From positions 1 to 34,722 of the forward strand of contig DAHVAN010000033.1 of NCBI GenBank assembly GCA_027314595.1: 34,722 nucleotides of DNA, read 5' to 3'. Origin of the DNA: Actinomycetota bacterium. GTDB taxonomy: Bacteria > Actinomycetota > Actinomycetes > Streptosporangiales > Streptosporangiaceae. A program made the translations under genes and the position numbers. Under the pieces are notes generated by a model. It saw only the letters and a list, made by a program, of their open reading frames with translations. It ran no database searches and was not told where the DNA came from. Numbering within the stretch: position 1 is the stretch's first letter; each line of letters begins with the position of its first letter. Shown here in pieces: positions 24,743 to 32,310 of this stretch.

Positions 24743-27700
24743 CAAGGAGCGGGTCGGGCAGGGGCTTGAGCTGCTGCAGGCCGGGCTGCTGCCGTTCGTG
24801 GACGCGGCGATGTCGGCGGCCGCGCCGGGCGGGCAGGACTGGGTGGCGATGCTTGAGGCGCGGGATAACGCCAGGCACGGGACCGCGTACACGTACTCGC
24901 GGGCCGATCCGCGGTTCCTGCTGAAGGTGCTGACCGAGGAGTGGCGGGTCTTCGGCAAGTCGCTGTCGCGGGCTGAGCAGTCGTTCGCGACCGAGTTGCG
25001 GGAGACGGGGAACCGGTGGGGGCATAACGAGGCGTTCGGCGCCGATGACACGTACCGGGCGCTGGACACGATGGAGCGGCTGCTGACCGCGGTGGACGCG
25101 ACGGCCGAGGCAGACGCGGTCCGGAGGCTGCGGCGGGACGCGCAGGCGGCGGCATTTTCGTCTGAGACGCGGCGGGCGGTGCAGGTGGTCACCGGGGTAG
25201 AGGGGCACGGGCTGAAGCCGTGGCGGGAGGTGATCACGCCGCATAAGGACGTGCGGGACGGGAAGATGCGCGGCGCGGAGTTCGCCGCCGACCTGTTCGG
25301 GGTGTCGCGGGGCGAGGGGTCGCGGGAGTACGTGGAGCCGGCGGAGTTCTTCCGCCGCACCTACCTGACTGACGGGCTGCGGGAGCTGCTGGCGGCGGCG
25401 GCGCGGCGGATCGGCGGGGACCGGAACGCCTCGCCGGTGTGGAACCTGCAGACGAACTTCGGCGGCGGCAAGACGCATTCGATGCTGGCGCTGTACCACC
25501 TGCTGTCCGGCACGCCGCTGTCGGAGTACCCGGATGAGGTGCGCAAGGTCCTCGGTGACGTGACGCTGCCGGCCGCGCGGCGGGCGGTGCTGGTCGGGAA
25601 CCACATCAAGGCGGGCGCGGCGACGCCCAAGCCTGATGGGACGCTGGTGCGCACGCTGTGGGGTGAGCTGGCCTGGCAGCTCGGGCTTGCGGCCGGCGGG
25701 CAGGGCGAGGCGCGGCGGGCGTATGAGATCGTGCGGTCCGCGGACGAGACCCGCTCCAACCCGGCGGACTCGCTCGGCACGCTGGTCGCCGCGTACGCGC
25801 CGTGCCTGATCCTGATCGATGAGTGGGTGGCCTACGCGCGGCAGCTCTACGGGCGCGAGGACCTGGCGGGCGGGACGTTCGACACGCAGTTCACGTTCGC
25901 GCAGACGCTGACCGAGGTGGTCAAGGCGGTGCCGGGGGCGCTGCTGGTGGTGTCCATCCCGGCGTCGTCGGCGGCGCCGTCGGCTGAGGAGGCCGAGCGG
26001 GGCGCGACCGACATCGAGGTCGGCGGGCTGAACGGGTCGGAGGCGCTGCGGCGGCTGCAGCAGGTGATCCACCGGATCGCCGACCAGTGGCGGCCGGCGT
26101 CCCCGGTGGAGTCGTTCGCGATCGTGCGGCAGCGGCTGTTCGAGGAGCCGGGCGCCGACGCGCAGGCCGACATCGGCGCGGTGGCCCGGGTGTTCACCGA
26201 CTTCTACGCCAGGAACCGGGCCGAGTTCCCGGCCGGGGTCTTCGAGCCGTCGTATGAGGAGCGGATCAGGTCGGCGTACCCGATCCACCCCGAACTGTTC
26301 GACCGGCTGTACCACGACTGGTCGACGCTGGACCGGTTCCAGCGCACCCGCGGCGTGCTGCGGCTGATGTCCGCGGTCATTCACGAGCTGTACGAGCGGG
26401 ACGATCCGGCGCCGCTGATCATGCCGGGCGGGGTGCCGCTGGACGCCGACGACGTGCTGACCGAGATCTCGCAGTACCTGGAGGACAGCTTCAAGCCGGT
26501 GATCGACGCCGACATCGACGGCGCCTCCTCCACCCCGGCCAGGATCGACGCGTCCCGCCCGGCGCTGGGCACCCGGAAGGTCACCAGGCGGCTGGCCCGG
26601 GCGGTCTTCCTCGGCTCCGCGCCCACCCTGAAGGCGGCGCACCGGGGCATCGAACGGCCCCACATCTGGCTCGGCATCGCCACCCCGGGCGATGCGATCG
26701 GGAACTTCGCCAACGCGCTGTCGCTGCTGTCGGACCAGGCCACCTACCTGTACTCAGAAGGGGCCCGGTACTGGTACGCGACCGCCGCGTCGGTGCAGAA
26801 GATGGCCCGCGAGCACGCCGACCGGCTCAAGGACCGGCCGGAGGAAACCTGGGCGGAGATCGTCCGGCGGCTGGCGCCCGAACGGTCGTCCCGGGGCATG
26901 TTCGCCCAGGTGCAAGCCGGTCCCGAGCGCAGCGACGACATCCCGGACGAGCCCGCGGTGCGGCTGGTGATCATGCATCCCCAGTACCGGCACGCACGCG
27001 GCGACTTCGACAGCCCGGCAGGTGTGTTCGCGTCGTCTGCTGCGCAGGGGCGCGGGACCGCGCACCGGATCAACAGGAACATGGTCGTGTTCCTGGCCGC
27101 CGACGCCAAGCGGTACGAAGAGCTCGACGACGCGGTGCGCCAGTACCTGGCGTGGCGGGAACTGGCCGGCACCGAGGACCGGATCAGGGAACTGGAACTT
27201 CCCCCCCAGCAGGCCGCGCAGGCCCGCAAGCGGCTCAAGGACGCCGACGAGACCGTGACCTTGCGGATCTCGGCCAGCTACCAGTGGCTGCTCGTCCCCG
27301 TGCAGACCACCAGCAGCCCGCTGCGGATCGATGAGCTGAAGGCCGACACCAGCAAGGACCGGCTCGCCGAGCGGGCCTCCGACCGGCTCAAGAACGCCGA
27401 CATGCTGCGCGCCGTCCAGGGCGCGGAGAACATCCGCCTCGACCTGGACCAGCACCTGGCCTCCGTGTGGTCGGCGCCGGGCGCTTCGGGGCACGTCACC
27501 GTCGGGAAGCTGTGGGACTACTACTGCCAGTACCCCTACCTGCCCCGGCTGACCGAGCGGGCGGTGCTCGAGCGCGGCATCGCCGCGGTCTTCGGCCTGC
27601 TGACCTGGGAGACGCAGGGGTTCGCGGTGGCCACCGGGTACGACGCCGCGACCGGGCGGTACGCCGGGCTCGCCCTGCCGCACGAGGACACCCCGCCGCA

Positions 27701-28238
27701 GATTGCCGATTCGGCACTGCTGGTCCGGCCGGACCTGGCGCGCGCCCAGCGGGACGCCGAACGGGCAGCCGCGGCGGCCGAGGCCGCGCGCCGTGCGGAG
27801 CAGGAGGCTGCCCTGGCGGGCGGGGCCGGGGGTGTCGGTGTCGGTGCCGGGGGTGCCGGCGTCGGTGAGGGCACGGGCCCGGGCGGCGGTGACGGCTCGG
27901 CGGGTGGGGGCACTGGCGGTACCGGTGCTGGCGGTACCGCCGGCGGCGGGACTGTCCCCGGCCCGGAAGGCGGCTCCGGCGGCACCATTCCCCCGGCGCC
28001 GAAGAACGTCCGCTTCTACGGCACGGTCAGCCTCGACCCGCAGCGGTACACCCGGGACTTCGGCCGCCTCTACCAGGAAGTCATCCAGCACCTCGCCGCC
28101 CCCGACGACGTGGACCTGAAGATCACCGTCGAGATCGAGGCAGTCAGGAAGGACGGCTTCCCCGACGACAAGGCCCGCATCGTCTCGGAAAACGCCCGCA
28201 CCCTCAAGTTCGACCAGTCAGGATTCGAAGATCACTAG
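24723..28238 (+). CDS. DUF499 P-loop ATPase with N-terminal Swt1-like HEPN domain (BrxC/PglY-like)
   Basis: A 1171-residue protein counted from the ATG at 24723 (a second ATG is at 24729). Residues 5-130 look like the Swt1-type HEPN domain (NKERVGQGLELLQAGLLPFV ... DTYRALDTMERLLTAV). The RNase motif Arg-Asn-x-Trp-Ala-His reads Gly96-Asn-Arg-Trp-Gly-His101. The DUF499 ATPase has Walker A FGGGKTH (GGGKT 247-251) and Walker B LILIDE (362-367). A Gly-rich linker of about 55 residues (27,820-27,990) precedes a compact C-terminal domain (VRFYGTVSLDPQRYTRDFGR). DUF499 ATPases are core parts of BREX and Hma systems. The gene overlaps the methylase by 20 bases and ends the operon. Confidence 0.88.
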   Translation: MTMAASNKERVGQGLELLQAGLLPFVDAAMSAAAPGGQDWVAMLEARDNARHGTAYTYSRADPRFLLKVLTEEWRVFGKSLSRAEQSFATELRETGNRWGHNEAFGADDTYRALDTMERLLTAVDATAEADAVRRLRRDAQAAAFSSETRRAVQVVTGVEGHGLKPWREVITPHKDVRDGKMRGAEFAADLFGVSRGEGSREYVEPAEFFRRTYLTDGLRELLAAAARRIGGDRNASPVWNLQTNFGGGKTHSMLALYHLLSGTPLSEYPDEVRKVLGDVTLPAARRAVLVGNHIKAGAATPKPDGTLVRTLWGELAWQLGLAAGGQGEARRAYEIVRSADETRSNPADSLGTLVAAYAPCLILIDEWVAYARQLYGREDLAGGTFDTQFTFAQTLTEVVKAVPGALLVVSIPASSAAPSAEEAERGATDIEVGGLNGSEALRRLQQVIHRIADQWRPASPVESFAIVRQRLFEEPGADAQADIGAVARVFTDFYARNRAEFPAGVFEPSYEERIRSAYPIHPELFDRLYHDWSTLDRFQRTRGVLRLMSAVIHELYERDDPAPLIMPGGVPLDADDVLTEISQYLEDSFKPVIDADIDGASSTPARIDASRPALGTRKVTRRLARAVFLGSAPTLKAAHRGIERPHIWLGIATPGDAIGNFANALSLLSDQATYLYSEGARYWYATAASVQKMAREHADRLKDRPEETWAEIVRRLAPERSSRGMFAQVQAGPERSDDIPDEPAVRLVIMHPQYRHARGDFDSPAGVFASSAAQGRGTAHRINRNMVVFLAADAKRYEELDDAVRQYLAWRELAGTEDRIRELELPPQQAAQARKRLKDADETVTLRISASYQWLLVPVQTTSSPLRIDELKADTSKDRLAERASDRLKNADMLRAVQGAENIRLDLDQHLASVWSAPGASGHVTVGKLWDYYCQYPYLPRLTERAVLERGIAAVFGLLTWETQGFAVATGYDAATGRYAGLALPHEDTPPQIADSALLVRPDLARAQRDAERAAAAAEAARRAEQEAALAGGAGGVGVGAGGAGVGEGTGPGGGDGSAGGGTGGTGAGGTAGGGTVPGPEGGSGGTIPPAPKNVRFYGTVSLDPQRYTRDFGRLYQEVIQHLAAPDDVDLKITVEIEAVRKDGFPDDKARIVSENARTLKFDQSGFEDH

Positions 28239-28250
28239 CGCATGGCCCTG

Positions 28251-28265
28251 CCAGGCAGTGCCTGG
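28251..28265 (+). terminator. Small hairpin after the defence operon
   Basis: CCAGGC-AGT-GCCTGG lies 12 bases after the stop of the ATPase gene. The stem is only six bases with no T run, so it is a weak terminator candidate. The rest of 28,266-28,415 holds no supported gene and must carry the promoter of the next toxin-antitoxin pair. Confidence 0.3.
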
Positions 28266-28415
28266 GAGTGACGCGGGGAGCATGATGGGCTGCTCAAGAC
28301 CGGCAACGATCTCGAATTCGGCATCGCGGCGGCGCGGCGGCGCTGACACGCGCAATGGCTGGAGCTGACTGCCGCGGTATCCTGACTGTCCTACCGCTGT
28401 GCTAGCACTCATGCC

Positions 28416-28676
28416 ATGGCCGTCCGCAAGAAGCGCTCGATCTCCATCCCGCCCGAGCTTGATGCCGAGATCGCCGCCGCCGCCCGGGCCGCCGGGGTGA
28501 GCTACAGTGCCTGGCTCGCCCAGACCGCGCAGAAGGAATTCACCATCCGGGCCGGCCTGGAAGCGGTCAGCCAGTACGAGGCCGAGCACGGCGCGTTCAC
28601 CCCGGAGGAGATCGCCGAGGCCGACGAATGGGCTGCCCGGGTCACCCAGTCACCCGGCACCCGGCGGTCCGCGTGA
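28416..28676 (+). CDS. Ribbon-helix-helix antitoxin
   Basis: An 86-residue protein with a ribbon-helix-helix start (RKKRSISIPPELDAEIAAAA, GVSYSAWLAQTAQKEF) and an acidic helical tail (AFTPEEIAEADEWAARV) that would bind the toxin. Its TGA overlaps the GTG of the PIN gene, a VapBC arrangement. It lies 177 bases behind the defence operon in the same direction. Confidence 0.82.
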   Translation: MAVRKKRSISIPPELDAEIAAAARAAGVSYSAWLAQTAQKEFTIRAGLEAVSQYEAEHGAFTPEEIAEADEWAARVTQSPGTRRSA

Positions 28677-29065
28677 CGGGGGTCACCTACGATTCCGGGG
28701 CGCTGATCGCCGCCGAGCGGGGGGAGCGGCCGATGTGGGCCCGCCATCGTGCCTTGCTGCAGCGCCGCGTCGTGCCGGCTGTCCCCGCCGCCGTCGTTGC
28801 CCAGTGCTGGCGAGGCACGTCCCGCCAGGCGCAGCTGGCCCGGCTGCTAGCCGGATGCGAAGTCGAAGCTCTCGATGACACCAGGGCCAGGGCTACCGGA
28901 ACCCTCGCCGGGCGCGCCCGCACCACCGATATCGTCGACGCCAGCGTCGTCGAAGGCGCCCTGCGGCGCGGCGACCTCATCGTCAGCTCCGGCGAAGGCG
29001 ACCTGGCCGCCGTCGCCGCGGCCGTCGGCCGCTACATTGACATCGACCACCGCCCAGCGCCATAG
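28673..29065 (+). CDS. PIN-domain toxin (VapC-like)
   Basis: A 130-residue PIN protein read from the GTG at 28673; the open frame before that overlaps the antitoxin and has no family sequence. Acidic sites are TYDSGALIAAERGER (Asp), TTDIVDASVVEGA (Asp) and VSSGEGDLAAVA (Asp), with VVAQCWR in place of the usual Glu-containing helix. The Glu there is replaced by Gln, so metal binding may differ. This is a known variant group in actinomycetes. A 12-base hairpin overlaps its stop codon. Confidence 0.82.
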   Translation: MTGVTYDSGALIAAERGERPMWARHRALLQRRVVPAVPAAVVAQCWRGTSRQAQLARLLAGCEVEALDDTRARATGTLAGRARTTDIVDASVVEGALRRGDLIVSSGEGDLAAVAAAVGRYIDIDHRPAP

Positions 29066-29085
29066 CGCCGAATCGGCGCTATGGC
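29059..29085 (+). terminator. Hairpin overlapping the toxin stop codon
   Basis: GCCATAGCGCCG (29059-29070) and CGGCGCTATGGC (29074-29085) form a perfect 12-base stem with a 3-base loop. The TAG stop (29063-29065) lies inside the left arm. Confidence 0.65.
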
Positions 29086-29145
29086 CTGTAGGCCTGGCGT
29101 TCCGTGGCTGGCACTCATATCGATCGGTTCTGTCATTGGCGTGGA

Positions 29146-29646
29146 TTACTTACGTCCGGACGGCGGCTGGGGCCGGAACTGGTGCCGCGGGGCGGCTACG
29201 GCCGCTGGCGGGGGCTGCGGGGGTTCGGTCACCTGCCCGGCTGCCTGGGCGATTCGTACCAGGCGGGCCAGGCTTGGCCGCTGGAGGACCTCGCCGATGT
29301 CGTGGAGCGCGACGATCAGTTCCTCGATCCCGTCAAGCGGGGTGTCGTTCTGCCTGTTCAGCAGGATGCCGCGGTACTCCTCGGGAGCGATGGCCCGGCC
29401 GGGCAGGTCGATCTGCCCGCCCTCGGCGCGGAACAGGGCCTGGACGGAGGTGTCGAGAGCGAGGGCCAGCCCGGTGAGCTCGGCGGCGGTGAAGGAACGC
29501 TGGCCGCGCTCGGCCTGGTGGACGGCCTGCCTGCTCCAGGGTTTGCCCAGGTAGCGGCCGAGGGATTCGCCGAGGTCGGCGAGCGACAGCTGCCGCTGCG
29601 CCCGCAGGCGCGCGACCTGCCGGCCGATGGCTTCTTCGACCCGCAT
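29146..29646 (-). CDS. XRE-family helix-turn-helix regulator
   Basis: A 166-residue protein. Residues 1-70 are a Cro/C1-type helix-turn-helix (EEAIGRQVARLRAQRQLSLA, SRQAVHQAERGQRSFTAAEL, LALALDTSVQALF). A middle helical region (LDGIEELIVALHDIGEVLQR) and a Pro-rich tail follow. It would bind DNA as a dimer. It diverges from the STAS gene across a 135-base gap that holds a symmetric promoter (29694-29747), so it may repress both transcripts. Confidence 0.85.
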   Translation of the reverse strand: MRVEEAIGRQVARLRAQRQLSLADLGESLGRYLGKPWSRQAVHQAERGQRSFTAAELTGLALALDTSVQALFRAEGGQIDLPGRAIAPEEYRGILLNRQNDTPLDGIEELIVALHDIGEVLQRPSLARLVRIAQAAGQVTEPPQPPPAAVAAPRHQFRPQPPSGRK

Positions 29647-29693
29647 CCAAGCCTCCCGAGTGTCACTCCCGGCAATGACAATGTAGCACTGTG

Positions 29694-29747
29694 ATTGACA
29701 AGGTCCGCCAGTGGCACTACTGTAACCGCGTAGCTTTCATTGTCAAT
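29694..29747. promoter_or_regulatory. Symmetric divergent promoter between XRE and STAS genes
   Basis: Plus strand: TTGACA (29695-29700), 17 bases, TACTGT (29718-29723). Minus strand: TTGACA (29746-29741), 16 bases, TACAGT (29724-29719). The two -10 elements lie on the same TACTGTA, and the outer ATTGACA/TGTCAAT boxes are exact reverse complements. A further pair TGACAATG (29676-29683) and CATTGTCA (29738-29745) is also complementary and could be the XRE operator. Confidence 0.6.
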
Positions 29748-29781
29748 CTCTATCATGACGTGTGACTGACGGGAGCCGGAC

Positions 29782-30198
29782 ATGCGCGAGTTCCGCCTGG
29801 ACACTGCCGGGCCGGCCGGCGACTGCGCCGTTCTCCGGGTGACCGGCGAGGTCGATGTCTATACCGCGCCGATGCTGCGCGAACGGATCCGCGAGCTCGC
29901 CGCCAAGGGGGCCGTGCACCTCATCGCCGACCTCACCCAGGTGGACTTCCTCGACTCCACCGGCCTGGGAGTCCTCGTCGGCGGCCTCAAGCGGCTCCGC
30001 GAAGACGGCGGCTCACTCGCCCTGGTGATCACCACCCCGCGCATCCTGCGCATCTTCCAGGTCACCGGACTCACCAAAGCGCTCGCCGCCCAGCGCTCAG
30101 TGACGGACGCCATCACCGCAGACCCTCACTGGCAGAAGACAGCCGAAAGCCAGGCCGGAAGCGTCCACGAGTGGTGCCGCCGGCACGGCCTGGCCTGA
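29782..30198 (+). CDS. STAS-domain anti-anti-sigma factor
   Basis: A 138-residue protein of the RsbV/SpoIIAA type: VLRVTGEVDVYTAPMLRERI, HLIADLTQVDFLDSTGLGVL and LALVITTPRILRIFQVTGLT. The phosphorylated Ser is expected at 59 in Asp-Ser-Thr-Gly-Leu-Gly. These proteins bind anti-sigma kinases in a partner-switch and free a sigma factor. No anti-sigma kinase is seen in the window. A tail of about 30 residues beyond the domain (QAGSVHEWCRRHGLA) is extra. A GGGAG site precedes the ATG, and a perfect palindrome covers the stop codon. Confidence 0.9.
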   Translation: MREFRLDTAGPAGDCAVLRVTGEVDVYTAPMLRERIRELAAKGAVHLIADLTQVDFLDSTGLGVLVGGLKRLREDGGSLALVITTPRILRIFQVTGLTKALAAQRSVTDAITADPHWQKTAESQAGSVHEWCRRHGLA

Positions 30199-30225
30199 CG
30201 GCCGGCCGGCCGTCAGGCCAGGCCG
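30186..30225. terminator. Perfect 40-base palindrome over the STAS stop codon
   Basis: Bases 30186-30225 are a complete palindrome (20-base arms, centre between 30205 and 30206) that includes the TGA at 30196-30198. A GGCC-rich run continues to 30239. It should form a very stable hairpin and stop transcription from either side. Confidence 0.75.
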
Positions 30226-30664
30226 GCCGGCCGGCCGGCGTATGCGGGCCGACGTGCCTGGCTATTCCCGCGCGGCGGGTGACGCAGCGGACGATCCGGG
30301 TTCGCCATCGACGTCGAGGGTGAACAACACCGGCCCGGGCCTTCCCTCTGCTCCGCGGTACACACGTTTCCGCGGAAGCGGCTTGTGCACGGTTTCACAA
30401 AGCGCTTCCGCGGAAACGCCCTGCGCAATAGCAGGTGTCCGTGGAGACATCCGGTCATGCCGCGGACAGGACGGCGTCCCGGCGCTGCGGGACTACGCCG
30501 CACCGCCGAGGCGGTCGAGGTCGTCGGATCCGGCGCGGGCCTGGCATCTCGGGGATGCCGGCCGGGTGCCAATTGGGTCGCGGTTTCGGGGCGGGCGCGC
30601 TGCGACTCTCGCTGGTATGCCGGCTTGTTGTCTGGCCATCTTCGTTCCGCTACGGTCGTAGCAC
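30226..30664. other. Intergenic stretch with an inverted repeat
   Basis: No gene is supported. The main structure is the 16-base inverted repeat at 30365-30418. Short frames on both strands show no family sequence. Confidence 0.45.
30365..30418. repeat. Long inverted repeat made of TTCCGCGGAA palindromes
   Basis: CGTTTCCGCGGAAGCG (30365-30380) and CGCTTCCGCGGAAACG (30403-30418) are perfect reverse complements. Each arm itself contains the 10-base palindrome TTCCGCGGAA. The 22-base centre has a weaker TTGTG/CACAA pairing. It may be a pair of operator sites or a hairpin. Confidence 0.65.
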
Positions 30665-30823
30665 GTGATCGTGAGGGGAGGCGGTACGGGCAGGATCGCG
30701 GTGATTGCAGCGGGTGGCGGCTGTCGTGGCCGAGGTGCTGCGCGACCGTCGCTCGGGCACGCCGGATGGCTCAAGCCAGGAGATCACCGCGAGCGGCGCC
30801 TACCAGCAGGCAGGTTCTGGTGA
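30665..30823 (+). CDS. Possible small upstream frame coupled to the GNAT gene
   Basis: GTG at 30665 opens a 52-codon frame (VIVRGGGTGRIAVIAAGGGC) whose TGA overlaps the GNAT GTG (GTGA at 30820-30823). No family is recognised, and it is Gly/Arg-rich, which is easily produced by chance here. The overlap is the only support. Confidence 0.25.
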   Translation: MIVRGGGTGRIAVIAAGGGCRGRGAARPSLGHAGWLKPGDHRERRLPAGRFW

Positions 30824-31335
30824 GTGATGAGATCCAGATCAGGGAAGCGCTGCCGGGCGAGTACGAAGATACCGGCAGCCTGACCCAGCGCGCCTACGCC
30901 GAATTCGCGCGGCCCGGCGACCCGCTCTGGGACGGCTACTTCAGCATGCTCGCTGACGTCGTCGGCCGGGCCGCATACGCCACCGTGCTGGTCGCGGTGA
31001 CAGGCCGGCGCGTTATCGGCACCGCCACCATCGAACTGGACCGGACGATCGAGGGAACCGAGGGCCTGCAGCCCGGCCAGGCCAACTTCCGGGTCCTGGC
31101 CGTGGATCCGGCGGCCCGGAGCAGTGGCGTGGGCCGGCAACTCGTCGAGGCGTGCGTCCAGCTCGCCCGCCAAGCCGGCAAGCAGGTCGCCACGCTGCAC
31201 ACCACCGATCAGATGGCGGCCGCCCAGCGTATCTACCGGTCCATGGGCTTTCAGCGTGATCCCTCCCGCGACATCGAGCTGCACCCTGACCTGGTCCTGA
31301 AAGCGTTCCGCCTTCCGCTCCGGCCACTGGGCTGA
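30820..31335 (+). CDS. GNAT-family N-acetyltransferase
   Basis: A 171-residue acetyltransferase from GTG 30820; the open frame reaches further upstream but without family sequence. The N-terminus (IQIREALPGEYEDTGSLTQR AYAEF, split here) is typical. Motif A (NFRVLAVDPAARSSGVGRQL) holds the acetyl-CoA loop RSSGVG, and motif B reads MAAAQRIYRSMGFQRD. It uses acetyl-CoA to acetylate a small molecule or protein; the substrate is unknown. No partner gene is obvious. Confidence 0.85.
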   Translation: MSDEIQIREALPGEYEDTGSLTQRAYAEFARPGDPLWDGYFSMLADVVGRAAYATVLVAVTGRRVIGTATIELDRTIEGTEGLQPGQANFRVLAVDPAARSSGVGRQLVEACVQLARQAGKQVATLHTTDQMAAAQRIYRSMGFQRDPSRDIELHPDLVLKAFRLPLRPLG

Positions 31336-31594
31336 GCAAGAGCAGATGCGGTGCATCGACGCCCAGCGACGGCCCCGGCGCTTCCCCAGCCTGTGCCCGA
31401 AACCGCCGGTTTGGATCTTGGCGGGTAGGTAACGTAGGCCATTAGCCGGCCAAGCACCAGGAACCGGCCGTGACTGGCGGGCCGCTCGCACCTGCAGCCT
31501 CCTCCACCCGGCCGCGACCGGGGAACCAGTCCGCCTGGAGCCGAAACCGGTCCTGTGATGAGCTGGACCCGCGGATGGACACAAGGAGGTCCAC

Positions 31595-32017
31595 GTGAAG
31601 GTTCTTGTCGCCTACGAGAGCAAGGGCGGCCACACCCGGCGAGCTGCCACTGCGATAGCTGATGCCTGCCGGGCCGATGGCCACGACGCCGTCCTCCTGC
31701 CGCTCGGCCAGATCGGGCGGAGCGAGGTCGAGCAGTGCGATGCCGCCGCCCTCGGGTCATGGGTGGAGGGCTTCATCCTGTTCGGGGTCAAGCCGGCCCG
31801 GGCCGCCACTCGCTGGCTCGATCAGGCGCCGCTGCTGGCCGGCAAGCCGGTGGGCGTGTTCGTCACCTATGCCGTGCACCCGAGGGGCAGCCTCGGCGTG
31901 CTGCGCCGCGGGGTTGAGGCCCGAGGCGGCAAGGTGGTCGCCGAGCACGCCAGCCGGCACCAGGACCCCGAGGCTGGCGCGGCCGACTTCGCTCGCCGCC
32001 TCCTGGCCGCCGGCTGA
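31595..32017 (+). CDS. Flavodoxin-like protein
   Basis: A 140-residue flavodoxin-fold protein: MKVLVAYESKGGHTRRAATA is the FMN-phosphate loop, and VEGFILFGVKPARAATRWL and GKPVGVFVTYAVHPRGSLGV follow as the later strands. The start GTG at 31595 is set by a strong AAGGAGG at 31583-31589. It may carry electrons or act as an FMN reductase-type enzyme. The 31,336-31,594 gap upstream holds no recognised gene. Confidence 0.85.
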   Translation: MKVLVAYESKGGHTRRAATAIADACRADGHDAVLLPLGQIGRSEVEQCDAAALGSWVEGFILFGVKPARAATRWLDQAPLLAGKPVGVFVTYAVHPRGSLGVLRRGVEARGGKVVAEHASRHQDPEAGAADFARRLLAAG

Positions 32018-32310
32018 GCCGTTCCCCGGCAGCGAGGACACCGTCCCGTTGGGGATCACACCGGGCCTGGCCCGAACAGACTGACATCAGCCCGCTTGCC
32101 GAACCCGGGGTGTTCGCAGCCCTAACCCGACAATGGGACCCCGGCCGGGCAGGCGGCAGCAGCCGGCGGCGGCGGTTTGTGCCGTCGGCTTCCCGGGGCT
32201 GCTGGCAGGGTTAGCTGGCGGGCCAGGATGAGCAGTGCCGAGATACGGACATGCGCATATCGCCGCATCGGCTCGCAAGATCGGAGCTGGCCGCCAGTCC
32301 TGCCCTGGTC

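Noticed and set aside
24702..26663. 653-codon minus-strand frame opposite the ATPase
   Set aside because: Arg/Pro-rich low-complexity translation with no domain; antisense to a clear DUF499 protein.
27820..27990. Repetitive GGT/GGC-rich DNA considered as a repeat array
   Set aside because: It is the coding sequence of the Gly-rich linker of the ATPase, in frame throughout.
28628..28672. Longer start for the PIN toxin at 28628
   Set aside because: It would overlap the antitoxin by about 50 bases; the GTG at 28673 gives the normal GTGA coupling and begins right at the PIN fold.
30221..30239. GGCC tandem run considered as a CRISPR or variable repeat
   Set aside because: It is a simple 4-base run with no spacers.
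31336..31594. Minus-strand frames (about 80-260 codons) behind the GNAT gene
   Set aside because: No recognisable motif; the longest one is antisense to the GNAT gene.
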